DNA of 64,000 nucleotides, from the NCBI RefSeq assembly GCF_002920895.1, contig NZ_PQVG01000001.1, positions 372,001 to 436,000 on the forward strand. Reading direction: 5' to 3'. Below the pieces are notes generated by a model. That model did no database searches and was not told the origin of the DNA. It was given only the letters and a program-made list of their open reading frames with translations. Below, one piece after another: positions 17,906-27,297 of this stretch (the first letter of the stretch is position 1; the number at the start of each line of letters is the position of its first letter). Both the position numbers and the translations under genes were made by a program. This DNA is from Flavobacterium alvei (GTDB lineage Bacteria; Bacteroidota; Bacteroidia; Flavobacteriales; Flavobacteriaceae).

Positions 17906-19261
17906 ATGAAATCTTTTTTGAAAAAAATACGATTACTTATATTTCTCATTCCTCTATTTTCATTTACACAAAACATAAAAGGGATTGTATTAAGTGAGAA
18001 GGAAAATCTACCTATTAAGGATGTAAACATAACTCTAAAAAGTTTTAGCGTGAATTCTAAAACGGATGATAATGGCGAATTCAAACTTAGAGTTCCAGTA
18101 GAATTGGCCGAAACTGATTCTATCTCATTTACACATGTTGGATATGCCTCAAAAACTATTGTATTCTCAGAATTAAAGAAGAATAATTTTTTGATTTACC
18201 TAGAAGAAAAAATCGAATCCTTACCTGGAATTAGCATTCAAGCCAACAAACCATTAAAATCAAAAATTGCTTTTACAAAACTAAAACCTTCAAAATACCC
18301 CTTGTTTTCTTTTGGTTCAATTCTAAAAGACAACAAAATCTATGTCATTGGAGGAGATGCCTCGTTCGCAACAGATGCTTGGAAAAAAGTACAATATGAA
18401 AAAGTAGATCCTACAATGGAAGATTATCTGCGTGAACTTAGTTTTCAGTTTTCTGGTCAATACTATAAAGGAAACCTTCTTATTTATGATATAAAAACCA
18501 ATACTTGGGAAACTTCTAAACTAAAATTTAGAAAAAGAGCCTATCATAATCTAAACGAATACAATAATAAAATTTATGTTTTAGGAGGAAAACGGGTTTC
18601 TGCAAATGGAGTTTTTGAATATTTAGACGATAAAATTGAAGTTTTTGACCCCGAAAATCAATCTATTATTATAGACAACACTAATCCTCATCAAGCAGCT
18701 GATTTTGCCTCTTTTGAATATAATGGCAATCTAATAGTCATGGGAGGATCAACAAAAATGAATGAAGATGCAGTTAAATTATACTCTAACAAAATTCACT
18801 CTTACAATATAAATTCGGGCTATTGGTATGAATTAGACAATTTACCCACAGCTAAAGAAACCACCGGAGTCTTGATTAAAAACAAAATATATTTAGTCGG
18901 AGGCTTTAATTCTAAGCCTTTGAACACCATAGAAAGTTTTGATTTAATTACCGAAAAATGGACAACTGAAGGAGAATTATTTAAAGCGGTAAGCAGGCCA
19001 GCAATTACAAATGATAGTAATTTGATTTATTTTTTTGATAATGAAAGAATCTACACTTTAGACACAAACACCCGATTGTTGAAAGAATACCAAATCGATT
19101 TGCCTTTACAAGCTTCAAAATTATTTTATTCAGAAGACAAATTGTATGTATTTGGTGGTTATATCGAAAACTACTATTCTAAATATCCTTCGCCAATTTT
19201 AATTAGTATTGATGTCAATGAATTTAAAAACACGAAACCAATTAGGGCGAAATTCTTATAA
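17906..19261 (+). CDS. secreted CarboxypepD_reg-like / Kelch-repeat protein
   Basis: The 451-residue protein has a signal peptide (LLIFLIPLFSFTQ). A CarboxypepD_reg-like beta-sandwich domain (about 22-110: IKGIVLSEKENLPIKDVNIT, FTHVGYASKTIVF) follows. The remainder is made of Kelch-type blades, recognisable by YNNKIYVLGGKR, YNGNLIVMGGST, IKNKIYLVGGFN and EDKLYVFGGYIE. This suggests a beta-propeller exposed in the periplasm or on the cell surface, used for binding protein or carbohydrate. No catalytic motif is seen and no T9SS tail is present. The fusion of the two domains is unusual in my view; function unknown. Confidence 0.75.
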   Translation: MKSFLKKIRLLIFLIPLFSFTQNIKGIVLSEKENLPIKDVNITLKSFSVNSKTDDNGEFKLRVPVELAETDSISFTHVGYASKTIVFSELKKNNFLIYLEEKIESLPGISIQANKPLKSKIAFTKLKPSKYPLFSFGSILKDNKIYVIGGDASFATDAWKKVQYEKVDPTMEDYLRELSFQFSGQYYKGNLLIYDIKTNTWETSKLKFRKRAYHNLNEYNNKIYVLGGKRVSANGVFEYLDDKIEVFDPENQSIIIDNTNPHQAADFASFEYNGNLIVMGGSTKMNEDAVKLYSNKIHSYNINSGYWYELDNLPTAKETTGVLIKNKIYLVGGFNSKPLNTIESFDLITEKWTTEGELFKAVSRPAITNDSNLIYFFDNERIYTLDTNTRLLKEYQIDLPLQASKLFYSEDKLYVFGGYIENYYSKYPSPILISIDVNEFKNTKPIRAKFL

Positions 19262-19280
19262 ACCCTCTATTTAAAACATA

Positions 19281-19310
19281 AAAAAAGCCCAAGTTATAAC
19301 TCAGGCTTTT
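19281..19310. terminator. bidirectional terminator between Kelch gene and acnB
   Basis: AAAAGCC and GGCTTTT pair around an AAGTTATAACTC core that can itself fold. A-tract on one side and T-tract on the other allow use from both directions, fitting the convergent genes. Confidence 0.75.
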
Positions 19311-19332
19311 AAATATTTATAATACTGTATGA

Positions 19333-22104
19333 TTATTTCACTAACAACTTATGCGATGGAGCAAATTTAGTTAGATTGATACCTTCAACAGCCGTTTTGT
19401 ATTCTTCTATTGTTGGAGTTCGTCCAAGTACAGTAGATAAAACTACAACTGGAGTAGAAGATAATAATGATTCTCCTTTTTTACCTTCGGTATCTTCTAC
19501 AACTCTACCTTGGAAAAGACGAGTTGAAGTTGCCATTACAGTATCTCCTTTTGCAGCTTTTTCTTGGTTACCCATACAAAGATTACAACCTGGACGCTCT
19601 AAATACAACATTTTTTCATAAGATGTACGCGCTGCAGCTTTCGGTGCATTATCATCAAATTCGAAACCAGAGTATTTTTGTAACACTTCCCAGTCGCCTT
19701 CTGCTTTCAACTCATCAACGATGTTATAAGTAGGTGGCGCAACAACTAGCGGCGCTTTGAACTCTACCTTACCTTGCTGATTTTCTATATTTTTAAGCAT
19801 TTGAGCTAATATTTTCATATCGCCTTTGTGAACCATACAAGAACCTATAAATCCAAGATCTACTTTTTTATCTCCACCATAAAAAGATAAAGGTCTAATG
19901 GTATCGTGAGTATATCTTTTAGAAACATCGACATTATTTACATCAGGATCGGCAATCATTGGCTCTGCAATCAAATCCAAATCAACCACAACTTCTGCAT
20001 AATATTTTGCATTAGCATCTGGTCTTAAGGCTGGTTTTTCTCCTGATTGAATTTCTGCAATTCTCTTATCTGCTTTGTTAATTAAGCCTTGAAGCACTTG
20101 GTTTTTGTTATCCATACCTTTGTCAATCATAATTTGGATTCTGCTTTTTGCAATTTCCAATGATTCAATCAAAGTAGCATCTTCAGAAATACAGATAGAC
20201 GCTTTTGCTTTCATTTCGGCAGTCCAGTCTGTAAATGTAAAGGCCTGGTCAGCAGTAAGCGTCCCGATGTGAACCTCGATGATTTTTCCTTGAAATACGT
20301 TTTCGCCACCAAACTGTTGCAACATTTGAGATTGAGTAGCATGCACCACATCACGGAAATCCATATACGATTTCATTGTTCCTTTGAACGTTACTTTCAC
20401 AGATTCTGGAATTGGCATAGAAGCCTCTCCAGTAGCTAATGCAAGCGCAACAGTACCTGAATCGGCGCCAAAAGCAACCCCTTTTGACATTCGAGTATGA
20501 GAGTCACCACCAATAATGATAGCCCAATCATCAACTGTAATATCATTCAATACTTTGTGAATTACATCGGTCATAGCGTGGTAAACACCTTTGGGGTCAC
20601 GAGCTGTAATCAAACCGAAATCGTTCATAAATTTCATCAATCTAGGAATATTCGCTTTCGATTTATTGTCCCAAACCGAAGCAGTATGACATCCTGATTG
20701 GTAAGCACCATCAACGATTGGCGAAATAACTGTAGCGGCCATAGACTCTAATTCTTGTGAAGTCATCAAACCAGTGGTATCTTGCGAACCTACAATGTTT
20801 ACCGTTACACGAACGTCAGAACCAGCGTGCAAAATTTTACCCGGAGTTGTTCCAACTGCATTTTTATTAAATATTTTTTCAACTGCTGTAAGTCCTTGTC
20901 CTTCGATAGAAACTTCTTTTGACGGAGCAAATACAGGTACAGTATCAATACCTAAAGTTTTAGAAGCGAATGTTTGTAATTTTTTCCCAAATACAATAGC
21001 ATAAGAACCACCTGCTTTTATAAATTCAAGTTTTTGAGGAGTGAATGCTTTAGAAATATCTATTAATTCTTGGTCTCCTTTGTATAGTTTTTTGGTTTTA
21101 GTATTGATAGTAAGTACCGTTCCTGTTGCAACAGAATATACTTCTTCCAAAATAGGATCACCACTTTCGTCACGAAGAACATTCCCTGCTTCATCCACCT
21201 TTTTTACCCAGTTTTTAAGATCCAAACCGATACCACCAGTTACATCAACAGTCGTTAAGAAAATAGGAGAAATTCCGTTAGTACCACCCACAATTGGAGC
21301 AATATTCACGAATGGAATGTATGGACTGGCTTGTTTACCGCTCCAAAGTGCCACGTTATTTACACCTGACATCCTTGAAGAACCCACTCCCATCGTCCCT
21401 TTTTCAGCAATTAACATCACCGATTTGTCAGGGTGTTGTGCTTGTAATGCTTTGATTTCCGCTTGAGCTTCAGGCGTAATCATACATTTTCCGTGCAACT
21501 CACGATCAGAACGAGAGTGTGCTTGGTTTCCTGGAGAAAGCAAATCGGTTGAAATATCTCCTTCACCAGCAATAAAAGTAACTATTTTAATTTCTTCAGC
21601 TACTTCTGGAAGTTTAGTAAAAAACTCCGCTTTAGCATAACTTTCCAAAATTTCTTTTGCAATTTCGTTTCCGCTTTTGAATGCGTCGCCTAAACGAGCC
21701 ATATCAGCATCATAAAGATATACTTGTGTCTTAAGAACTTCTGCCGCTTGTTTTGCAATAGCCACATCGCTACCCAAAGCCAAATCAAGCAATACTTCAA
21801 TAGAAGGTCCGCCTTTCATATGTGATAATAATTCAAAGGCAAAAGCCACTGTAATTTCTTTTACCACGGATTCTCCAAGAACAATCTCCTTCAAAAATTT
21901 AGCTTTCACATTAGCTGCAGGAGTAGTTCCAGGAACAGTATTGTAAATAAAAAATTGAAGCGAATCTGCTCGATAAGCATTATTCACATCTTTAATTTGA
22001 GCAATGATTTCGCTCAATAATTCAGCACCATCGATTGGTTTAGGATGAAGTCCTTGACCTTTTCGCTCTTCGATTTCGTTTAGATAATCGTTATAAATAC
22101 TCAT
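19333..22104 (-). CDS. acnB: aconitate hydratase B
   Basis: The ATG at 22102-22104 gives 923 residues (MSIYNDYLNEIEERKGQGLHP), with the N-terminal HEAT-like domain typical of AcnB and absent from AcnA. Recognisable are VGSQDTTGLMTSQEL, IIGGDSHTRMSKGV, and the iron-sulfur cysteines in GFIGSCMVHKGD and RPGCNLCMGNQEKA. It isomerises citrate and isocitrate in the TCA cycle. E. coli AcnB is 865 residues; much of the difference lies in acidic and linker segments. Its own transcription unit is suggested by a long upstream gap and a terminator after it. Confidence 0.95.
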   Translation of the reverse strand: MSIYNDYLNEIEERKGQGLHPKPIDGAELLSEIIAQIKDVNNAYRADSLQFFIYNTVPGTTPAANVKAKFLKEIVLGESVVKEITVAFAFELLSHMKGGPSIEVLLDLALGSDVAIAKQAAEVLKTQVYLYDADMARLGDAFKSGNEIAKEILESYAKAEFFTKLPEVAEEIKIVTFIAGEGDISTDLLSPGNQAHSRSDRELHGKCMITPEAQAEIKALQAQHPDKSVMLIAEKGTMGVGSSRMSGVNNVALWSGKQASPYIPFVNIAPIVGGTNGISPIFLTTVDVTGGIGLDLKNWVKKVDEAGNVLRDESGDPILEEVYSVATGTVLTINTKTKKLYKGDQELIDISKAFTPQKLEFIKAGGSYAIVFGKKLQTFASKTLGIDTVPVFAPSKEVSIEGQGLTAVEKIFNKNAVGTTPGKILHAGSDVRVTVNIVGSQDTTGLMTSQELESMAATVISPIVDGAYQSGCHTASVWDNKSKANIPRLMKFMNDFGLITARDPKGVYHAMTDVIHKVLNDITVDDWAIIIGGDSHTRMSKGVAFGADSGTVALALATGEASMPIPESVKVTFKGTMKSYMDFRDVVHATQSQMLQQFGGENVFQGKIIEVHIGTLTADQAFTFTDWTAEMKAKASICISEDATLIESLEIAKSRIQIMIDKGMDNKNQVLQGLINKADKRIAEIQSGEKPALRPDANAKYYAEVVVDLDLIAEPMIADPDVNNVDVSKRYTHDTIRPLSFYGGDKKVDLGFIGSCMVHKGDMKILAQMLKNIENQQGKVEFKAPLVVAPPTYNIVDELKAEGDWEVLQKYSGFEFDDNAPKAAARTSYEKMLYLERPGCNLCMGNQEKAAKGDTVMATSTRLFQGRVVEDTEGKKGESLLSSTPVVVLSTVLGRTPTIEEYKTAVEGINLTKFAPSHKLLVK

Positions 22105-22441
22105 AATAGAAGTCTTTTCAGTGTTAAAGGCAAATTTCTTTGATGAATTCAAAAACAAATGCCAAAATAGTTTTTGGTTTTTATATTTTTTTTGTGATGC
22201 AAAATTAAGAATTTATGCTGAGATTTAAAAAATATTAGCATAATAAGCCGTTTCCTTGCTGATAATTACACATAAAAGAAATTAAATGTCTTTTATTGAA
22301 AAATTCTAAAAATCAGATTGAAAATTTAAATAATCGCTAGTTTAGAGCATATAAAAAAAGACTTATGAATCACTTTTAGAGCTTTAAAACCCTGAATAGA
22401 TTTTTTTTCCAGCTAAATAAAATGAAATATACTGAAATGAA
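22105..22441. other. 337-bp gene-free stretch between acnB and moxR-like gene
   Basis: On the minus strand 22200-22207 reads TAATTTTG, a match to the -7 element TAnnTTTG about 95 bases before acnB, but no TTG lies at the expected distance. The part nearer 22441 is the 3' flank of the MoxR-like gene. No RNA gene, terminator hairpin or small coding frame was recognised. Confidence 0.5.
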
Positions 22442-23395
22442 TTAAATCAATTTATCAATAATCATTTCTTCAGTAATTCCCTCAGCATCGGCTTTGTAGT
22501 TTTTGATGATTCTGTGACGAAGAATTCCTGTAGCCACCGCTTTTACATCTTCAATATCGGGAGAAAATTTTCCGTTGAATGCTGCATTGGCTTTAGCCGC
22601 CAAAATCAAATTTTGAGAAGCTCTGGGTCCTGCTCCCCAATCTAAATAATTTTTGACAAATTCATTAGACAAAGGATTATCTGGACGTGTTTTACTGACC
22701 AAAGTAACTGCATATTCAATTACATTATCGGCCACTGGAATCCTACGAATCAAGTGTTGGAATTCAATTATTTCTTGAGCCGTAAACAAAGGATTTATTA
22801 CTGAATGTGAATCAGAAGTCGTTCTTTTTACCACCTGAACTTCTTCTTCAAAAGAAGGATAATCTAGTTTGATAGCAAACATAAAACGATCTAATTGCGC
22901 TTCTGGCAAAGGATAAGTTCCTTCTTGCTCAATTGGATTTTGAGTAGCCAATACAAAATAAGGCAAATCTAGCTTATAGTTATGACCAGCAATGGTTACT
23001 GAACGTTCCTGCATCGCTTCAAGCAAAGCTGCCTGCGTTTTTGGAGGCGTTCTATTGATTTCGTCGGCTAGGATAATATTCGAAAATATGGGGCCTCTGA
23101 TAAATTTGAAATGGCGATTTTCATCCAATATTTCACTTCCTAAAATATCAGATGGCATTAAATCGGGCGTAAATTGGATTCTTTTAAAATCTAAACCTAA
23201 TGCTTGTGCTAAGGTATTTACCATCAAAGTTTTTGCTAATCCCGGCACTCCTACTAAAAGAGCGTGACCTCCAGAAAAAATACACAATAGAATTTGATCT
23301 ACTACCGTATCTTGACCCACAATAATTTTGGCGATTTCGGCTTTTAGCGAATTCCTTTTTTGAACTAAATTATGAATAGCTGCGACGTCTGACAT
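22442..23395 (-). CDS. MoxR-type AAA+ ATPase
   Basis: Starting at the ATG 23393-23395 the protein has 317 residues (MSDVAAIHNLVQKRNSLKAE). Walker A is GVPGLAKTLMVNTLAQ, Walker B ILADEINRTPPKTQAALLEAM, and the sensor region ATQNPIEQEGTYPLPEAQLDRF is typical of MoxR. These ATPases act as chaperones for metal or cofactor insertion and often neighbour VWA-domain and DUF58 proteins. Such partners are not present here; the gene instead follows a SurA-like isomerase after 72 bp. The coding frame could be opened further upstream, but that part is hairpin spacer sequence. Confidence 0.9.
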   Translation of the reverse strand: MSDVAAIHNLVQKRNSLKAEIAKIIVGQDTVVDQILLCIFSGGHALLVGVPGLAKTLMVNTLAQALGLDFKRIQFTPDLMPSDILGSEILDENRHFKFIRGPIFSNIILADEINRTPPKTQAALLEAMQERSVTIAGHNYKLDLPYFVLATQNPIEQEGTYPLPEAQLDRFMFAIKLDYPSFEEEVQVVKRTTSDSHSVINPLFTAQEIIEFQHLIRRIPVADNVIEYAVTLVSKTRPDNPLSNEFVKNYLDWGAGPRASQNLILAAKANAAFNGKFSPDIEDVKAVATGILRHRIIKNYKADAEGITEEMIIDKLI

Positions 23396-23418
23396 ATTTT
23401 TGAATGATGAGTTATGAA

Positions 23419-23460
23419 TTATGAATGATGAGCTTTCATATAAAAACTCATCATTCATAA
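23419..23460. repeat. inverted repeat between surA-like and moxR-like genes
   Basis: Arms of 14 bases (23419-23432 and 23447-23460) are perfectly complementary around a 14-base loop, with core ATGAATGATGAG / CTCATCATTCAT. A further direct copy of TGAATGATGAG starts at 23401. There is no T-tract, so it may be an RNA processing or stability element, or a small dispersed repeat, rather than a terminator. Confidence 0.7.
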
Positions 23461-23467
23461 CTTATAA

Positions 23468-24880
23468 TTATTTTTTGAGCCAATTGTTTGTAAAAGTACA
23501 ATCTCTGTATTCGCCGTTAACTCTAATATAAGTGTCTTTAATTTTATCATCAAACCATTTTCCGATAGCTTTGATTTGTTTTTCTTTTAAAGCCAAATCT
23601 TTAATTTTAATGTAATCTTTGGCATAATCAGCAGTATGCTCGTTTATTCTATTGGTAACCGTAATTATCTTGTATTTTTTCTTTCCGGATTGATCATCAT
23701 CCATTATTGGCGAAGTGATTTCTCCTTCTTTCAAATTTGAAACTCGACTGTACAAAGTAGGATCCATTTTGGTCAATTCAAAACGAGTGTCTTGAGTTTT
23801 AGGATTAATTAAAGCACCTCCATTTGCTCTAGTCTCTTTTTCGTCCGACATGGTTTTTGCCGCTTTATCAAAAGTAATTTCCTTGTCTTCGATTCTTTTT
23901 TTAATTAAAGTAATTTTTTCTTTAGCCTCTTTTAAATCCTCTGGCGTAACAGAAGGTATCAATAATATATGACGCAATTCTACCTCTTGACCTTTGATTT
24001 TCTCTACATATATAATGTGATAACCAAAATCCGTTTCAAAGGGTTCAGAAATTTCACCTTCTTGAAGACTAAATGCTACCTCTTTAAACTCTTTGACGAA
24101 AGGTGTTTTTTTGGTCATTTTATAAAATCCTCCTGTAGCTCTCGAACCAGGATCTTGTGAATATAAAACTGCTTTTGTCGCAAAACTAGATTCACCAGCT
24201 TGCACTTCTTTTTTGAATTCATTCAATTTATCAATCACTTTTTGTTTTTCGGCCTCAGAAACTTTTGGGGTGACAACAATTTGAGCTACTTCCATCTCAG
24301 CACCAAAAACAGGTAGATCTGCAGTTGGAATTTTTTTGAAAAAATCTCTAACTTCTTCTGGTGTAATATCTACTTCATCAATGATTTTTTTCTGCATTTC
24401 CGAAGTTAATTTTTGTTCTTTCAAAACATCAAAGAAATAGGATCTAAAATCTTCTTCGGTGTTTTTCTTGTAGTATTTAACCACTTTATCCATTGAACCT
24501 ATTTGCTCCACCATATAACTTAACCTTTCATCCATCATTGATTTCACCTCAGAATCAGTTACTTTAACACTATCAATCACGGCTTGGTGAGCATATAATT
24601 TATCTTCCATAATTTTACCCAAAATCTGACAACGAGTAATATCTTTTATAGAACCACCTTGACTTGAAATTTCTAAATACGATTTGTCTATGTCCGAATC
24701 CAAAATAATATAATCTCCCACTTTAGCAATGATACCGTCAATTTTTTGCTTTTTAGCAGAAGGAGCTTTTTTTATAGTGTCAACAGCGTTTTCTTTAATA
24801 ATCTCTTGCGCCATTGCCGTTCCGCTGAAAAAGAGAAAAAGAAAAAAAACAAAGGCAATTGTATTAATTATGGATTTCAT
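23468..24880 (-). CDS. SurA-like periplasmic peptidyl-prolyl isomerase
   Basis: The ATG at 24878-24880 gives 470 residues with a signal peptide (MKSIINTIAFVFFLFLFFSG). An N-terminal chaperone region starts with KIDGIIAKVGDYIILDSDID. Two parvulin-type rotamase domains follow: the first around AQIVVTPKVSEAEK to FETDFGYHIIYVE, the second from VELRHILLIPSVT onward. SurA homologues help outer-membrane beta-barrel proteins fold in the periplasm. It is followed by the MoxR-like gene on the same strand. A minus-strand TATATTTG (24978-24985) about 95 bases upstream may be its -7 box. Confidence 0.88.
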   Translation of the reverse strand: MKSIINTIAFVFFLFLFFSGTAMAQEIIKENAVDTIKKAPSAKKQKIDGIIAKVGDYIILDSDIDKSYLEISSQGGSIKDITRCQILGKIMEDKLYAHQAVIDSVKVTDSEVKSMMDERLSYMVEQIGSMDKVVKYYKKNTEEDFRSYFFDVLKEQKLTSEMQKKIIDEVDITPEEVRDFFKKIPTADLPVFGAEMEVAQIVVTPKVSEAEKQKVIDKLNEFKKEVQAGESSFATKAVLYSQDPGSRATGGFYKMTKKTPFVKEFKEVAFSLQEGEISEPFETDFGYHIIYVEKIKGQEVELRHILLIPSVTPEDLKEAKEKITLIKKRIEDKEITFDKAAKTMSDEKETRANGGALINPKTQDTRFELTKMDPTLYSRVSNLKEGEITSPIMDDDQSGKKKYKIITVTNRINEHTADYAKDYIKIKDLALKEKQIKAIGKWFDDKIKDTYIRVNGEYRDCTFTNNWLKK

Positions 24881-25147
24881 TTGTATTGATTTAGAACGCA
24901 TTATTTTGAAATATATTTAATTATAAACTATAGTGAATCGATGAAATTTCATTACTGCTTCGACTGAATTAATGAATCAAATATACATTTTAAGCATCAA
25001 GAAACAGAATTATTTTAACCTAAAACAAAAATAACAATTCAAACACACAATACAAGTTTCCTTAGGAGTATTAACAAAACTTTATAGACAAGTTTTGATT
25101 TAGTTTAGAATGTATTAAATAGCTTTACAATCAAGTAAATCAAAGAA

Positions 25148-25873
25148 ATGAAAAAACTACTACTTTTATACTTCATATTCACAATACATTGTTGCTTTTC
25201 ACAAACCGAAAAACCCATCAAAGGCATCGTTCTATGTGATGATTCTCCTGTTCAGGGAATTGAAGTCGTCAATTTAGTAACCGAAAAAACAGCAATAACC
25301 AATAGCGAGGGAGTTTTTTTGATTGCGGCAAAAGAGGAAGACATGCTCGTATTTATTTCAAAAAAACACTATTACAAAAGGTTATTTTTAGAAAAAGAAG
25401 ATTTTAAAAGAAACAGTCTCAGAATAACATTGACACAAAAACCAGAAGAACTAGAAGAAGTCATAATTACAAAAGCACCCTTCAAATCAAAAGGTTTTTA
25501 TAGTCAAGCTGCTGCTGACGAAATAAATCTAGAAAAAGCAAATCGCCCCAAACCAATTGGAGTTTATGATGGTGTAATACTAAACAGCCCTGATTTTATA
25601 AGAATTGGAAAAATGATTTTAGCTGTTTTCAATAAGAAAAAAGAGGACAAAAAAGAAAGCCACGCTAAAATTGAATTTAAGGAATTAACAAAAACCAATT
25701 TCGAAGAGGAGTTTTTCATCAATTCATTGAAATTAAAACCCGAAGAAATAGCGCTATTTCTAGAATACTGTGATGCCGACCCTAAATCAAAAACAGTTTT
25801 AGAAAATTCAAATCCGTTGCTTCTTTTGGATTTTTTATTAATCAAAAACAAAGAGTTTAAAAATTTGAAATGA
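25148..25873 (+). CDS. secreted CarboxypepD_reg-like domain protein
   Basis: The 241-residue protein has a short signal peptide (MKKLLLLYFIFTIHCCFSQ) and one CarboxypepD_reg-like domain (about 22-100: IKGIVLCDDSPVQGIEVVN, LRITLTQKPEELEEVII). A charged region of unknown fold follows. The VIITKAPF segment resembles the join between such a domain and a TonB plug, but no receptor barrel follows, so it is a stand-alone protein. Similar small proteins are common in Flavobacteriaceae and their role is unknown. A strong terminator follows. Confidence 0.7.
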   Translation: MKKLLLLYFIFTIHCCFSQTEKPIKGIVLCDDSPVQGIEVVNLVTEKTAITNSEGVFLIAAKEEDMLVFISKKHYYKRLFLEKEDFKRNSLRITLTQKPEELEEVIITKAPFKSKGFYSQAAADEINLEKANRPKPIGVYDGVILNSPDFIRIGKMILAVFNKKKEDKKESHAKIEFKELTKTNFEEEFFINSLKLKPEEIALFLEYCDADPKSKTVLENSNPLLLLDFLLIKNKEFKNLK

Positions 25874-25880
25874 AGCAATA

Positions 25881-25910
25881 AAAAAGCTGCCATTAACGAC
25901 AGCTTTTAAA
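25881..25910. terminator. bidirectional terminator between 25148-25873 gene and carA
   Basis: AAAAGCTG (25882-25889) and CAGCTTTT (25900-25907) form a perfect 8-bp stem around a 10-base loop, with A and T runs at the edges. It serves the convergent genes on both sides. Confidence 0.8.
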
Positions 25911-25926
25911 AGAATATAGTGAAAAT

Positions 25927-27027
25927 TTATTTTTTTAAATTCTCTACGAATTGATCAAATAAATAAGACGAATCGTGTGGTCCAGGACTTGCTTCTGGAT
26001 GGTATTGCACTGAAAAACAGTTTTTGTTTTTTAATCGCATACCTGCAACTGTTCCATCATTCAAATGAAGATGCGTGATTTCCATTTCAGGATGATTATC
26101 TAACTCTTCTTTATTTACGGCAAAACCGTGATTTTGCGAAGTAATTTCTCCTTTGCCTGTAATCACATTTTTAACAGGATGATTAATTCCTCTATGTCCA
26201 TTGAACATTTTATAGGTCGAAATTCCATTGGCCAAACCAATTACTTGATGCCCCAAACAAATTCCAAATAAAGGCTTATCATTAGCCAAGATTTCTTTGG
26301 CCACCTCAATAGAACTTACCAATGGTTCTGGATCTCCAGGCCCATTCGATAAGAAAAAACCATCTGGATTAAACGAAGCTAATTCTGAGTATTTAGAATC
26401 ATAAGGAAACACTTTAATATAGCAATCTCTCTTGGCAAGGTTGCGAAGGATATTGGTTTTAATTCCTAAATCTAAAGCTGAGATTTTATACTTTGCATTC
26501 TCATCACCAAAATAATAAGGCTCTTTAGTCGAAACTTTTGAAGCTAATTCCAAACCTTTCATGTCTGGCACTTTTGCCAAAGCAGCTTTTAGTTCTTCTA
26601 TTGGAGTATCGTCTGTGCAAATCACTGAATTCATAGCTCCATTATCACGAATATAACTAACCAAACCACGAGTATCTACGTCAGAAATACAAATCAAATT
26701 TTGCTTAGTAAAGTACTCTTCTAAACTTCCAGTTGCATCTTCACGAGAATAATTGAAGCTAAAATTTTTACAAACCAAACCTGAAATTTTAATACTTTCG
26801 GATTCAACTTCTTTATCATTAACTCCGTAGTTTCCAATATGAGCATTGGTCGCTACCATAATTTGTCCGTAGTAAGACGGATCTGTAAATATCTCTTGAT
26901 AACCTGTCATTCCAGTATTAAAACAAACTTCACCAAAAGTAGTTCCAGAAATCCCAATAGATTTTCCGTGAAATATGGTTCCGTCACTTAATAATAATAT
27001 GGCGCTTTTTCGTGTTGTGTATTTCAT
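25927..27027 (-). CDS. carA: carbamoyl-phosphate synthase small subunit
   Basis: The 366-residue protein has the CarA N-terminal domain (AILLLSDGTIFHGKSIG, FNTGMTGYQEIFTDPSYYGQ) and a class I glutamine amidotransferase domain. The latter carries FGICLGHQVIGLA (nucleophile Cys) and QYHPEASPGPHD (His/Glu of the triad). It releases ammonia from glutamine for carbamoyl phosphate used in pyrimidine and arginine synthesis. The large subunit is not in the window. It follows rplQ on the same strand, but a terminator and an own promoter lie in the 270-bp gap, so it is probably a separate unit. Confidence 0.96.
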   Translation of the reverse strand: MKYTTRKSAILLLSDGTIFHGKSIGISGTTFGEVCFNTGMTGYQEIFTDPSYYGQIMVATNAHIGNYGVNDKEVESESIKISGLVCKNFSFNYSREDATGSLEEYFTKQNLICISDVDTRGLVSYIRDNGAMNSVICTDDTPIEELKAALAKVPDMKGLELASKVSTKEPYYFGDENAKYKISALDLGIKTNILRNLAKRDCYIKVFPYDSKYSELASFNPDGFFLSNGPGDPEPLVSSIEVAKEILANDKPLFGICLGHQVIGLANGISTYKMFNGHRGINHPVKNVITGKGEITSQNHGFAVNKEELDNHPEMEITHLHLNDGTVAGMRLKNKNCFSVQYHPEASPGPHDSSYLFDQFVENLKK

Positions 27028-27045
27028 TAGTAGTTAAATATTTTG

Positions 27046-27076
27046 CAAATTTAATTTTTTAAAACAGTCAATGCAA
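27046..27076 (-). promoter_or_regulatory. promoter of carA
   Basis: On the minus strand TTG (27074-27076) is followed after 20 bases by TAAATTTG (27046-27053). Transcription would start about 10-15 bases before the carA ATG, leaving a very short leader. Confidence 0.55.
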
Positions 27077-27232
27077 TGTTTATTGAAAATATATATTTTA
27101 AAGTCGTTACTCTATAACCAAACAGAATTAAAACAATCCCTATTACTATAAATAATAACCTTTAAATAGTAATAATTACCCAAAAAAGAAGGATGAAGAA
27201 ATAAAGAACTTTAGATTAATACTTCAAAAAAA

Positions 27233-27268
27233 ACAAAAAAAAAGGACAAACTAACAAAAGTTTATCCT
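27233..27268 (-). terminator. terminator after rplQ
   Basis: On the minus strand AGGATAAAC and GTTTGTCCT pair (nine base pairs, one G-U) around an 8-base loop and run into a long T-tract. It closes the ribosomal protein supercluster. Confidence 0.8.
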
Positions 27269-27297
27269 TGATTTTTATTGAATGATTATCTTCATAA

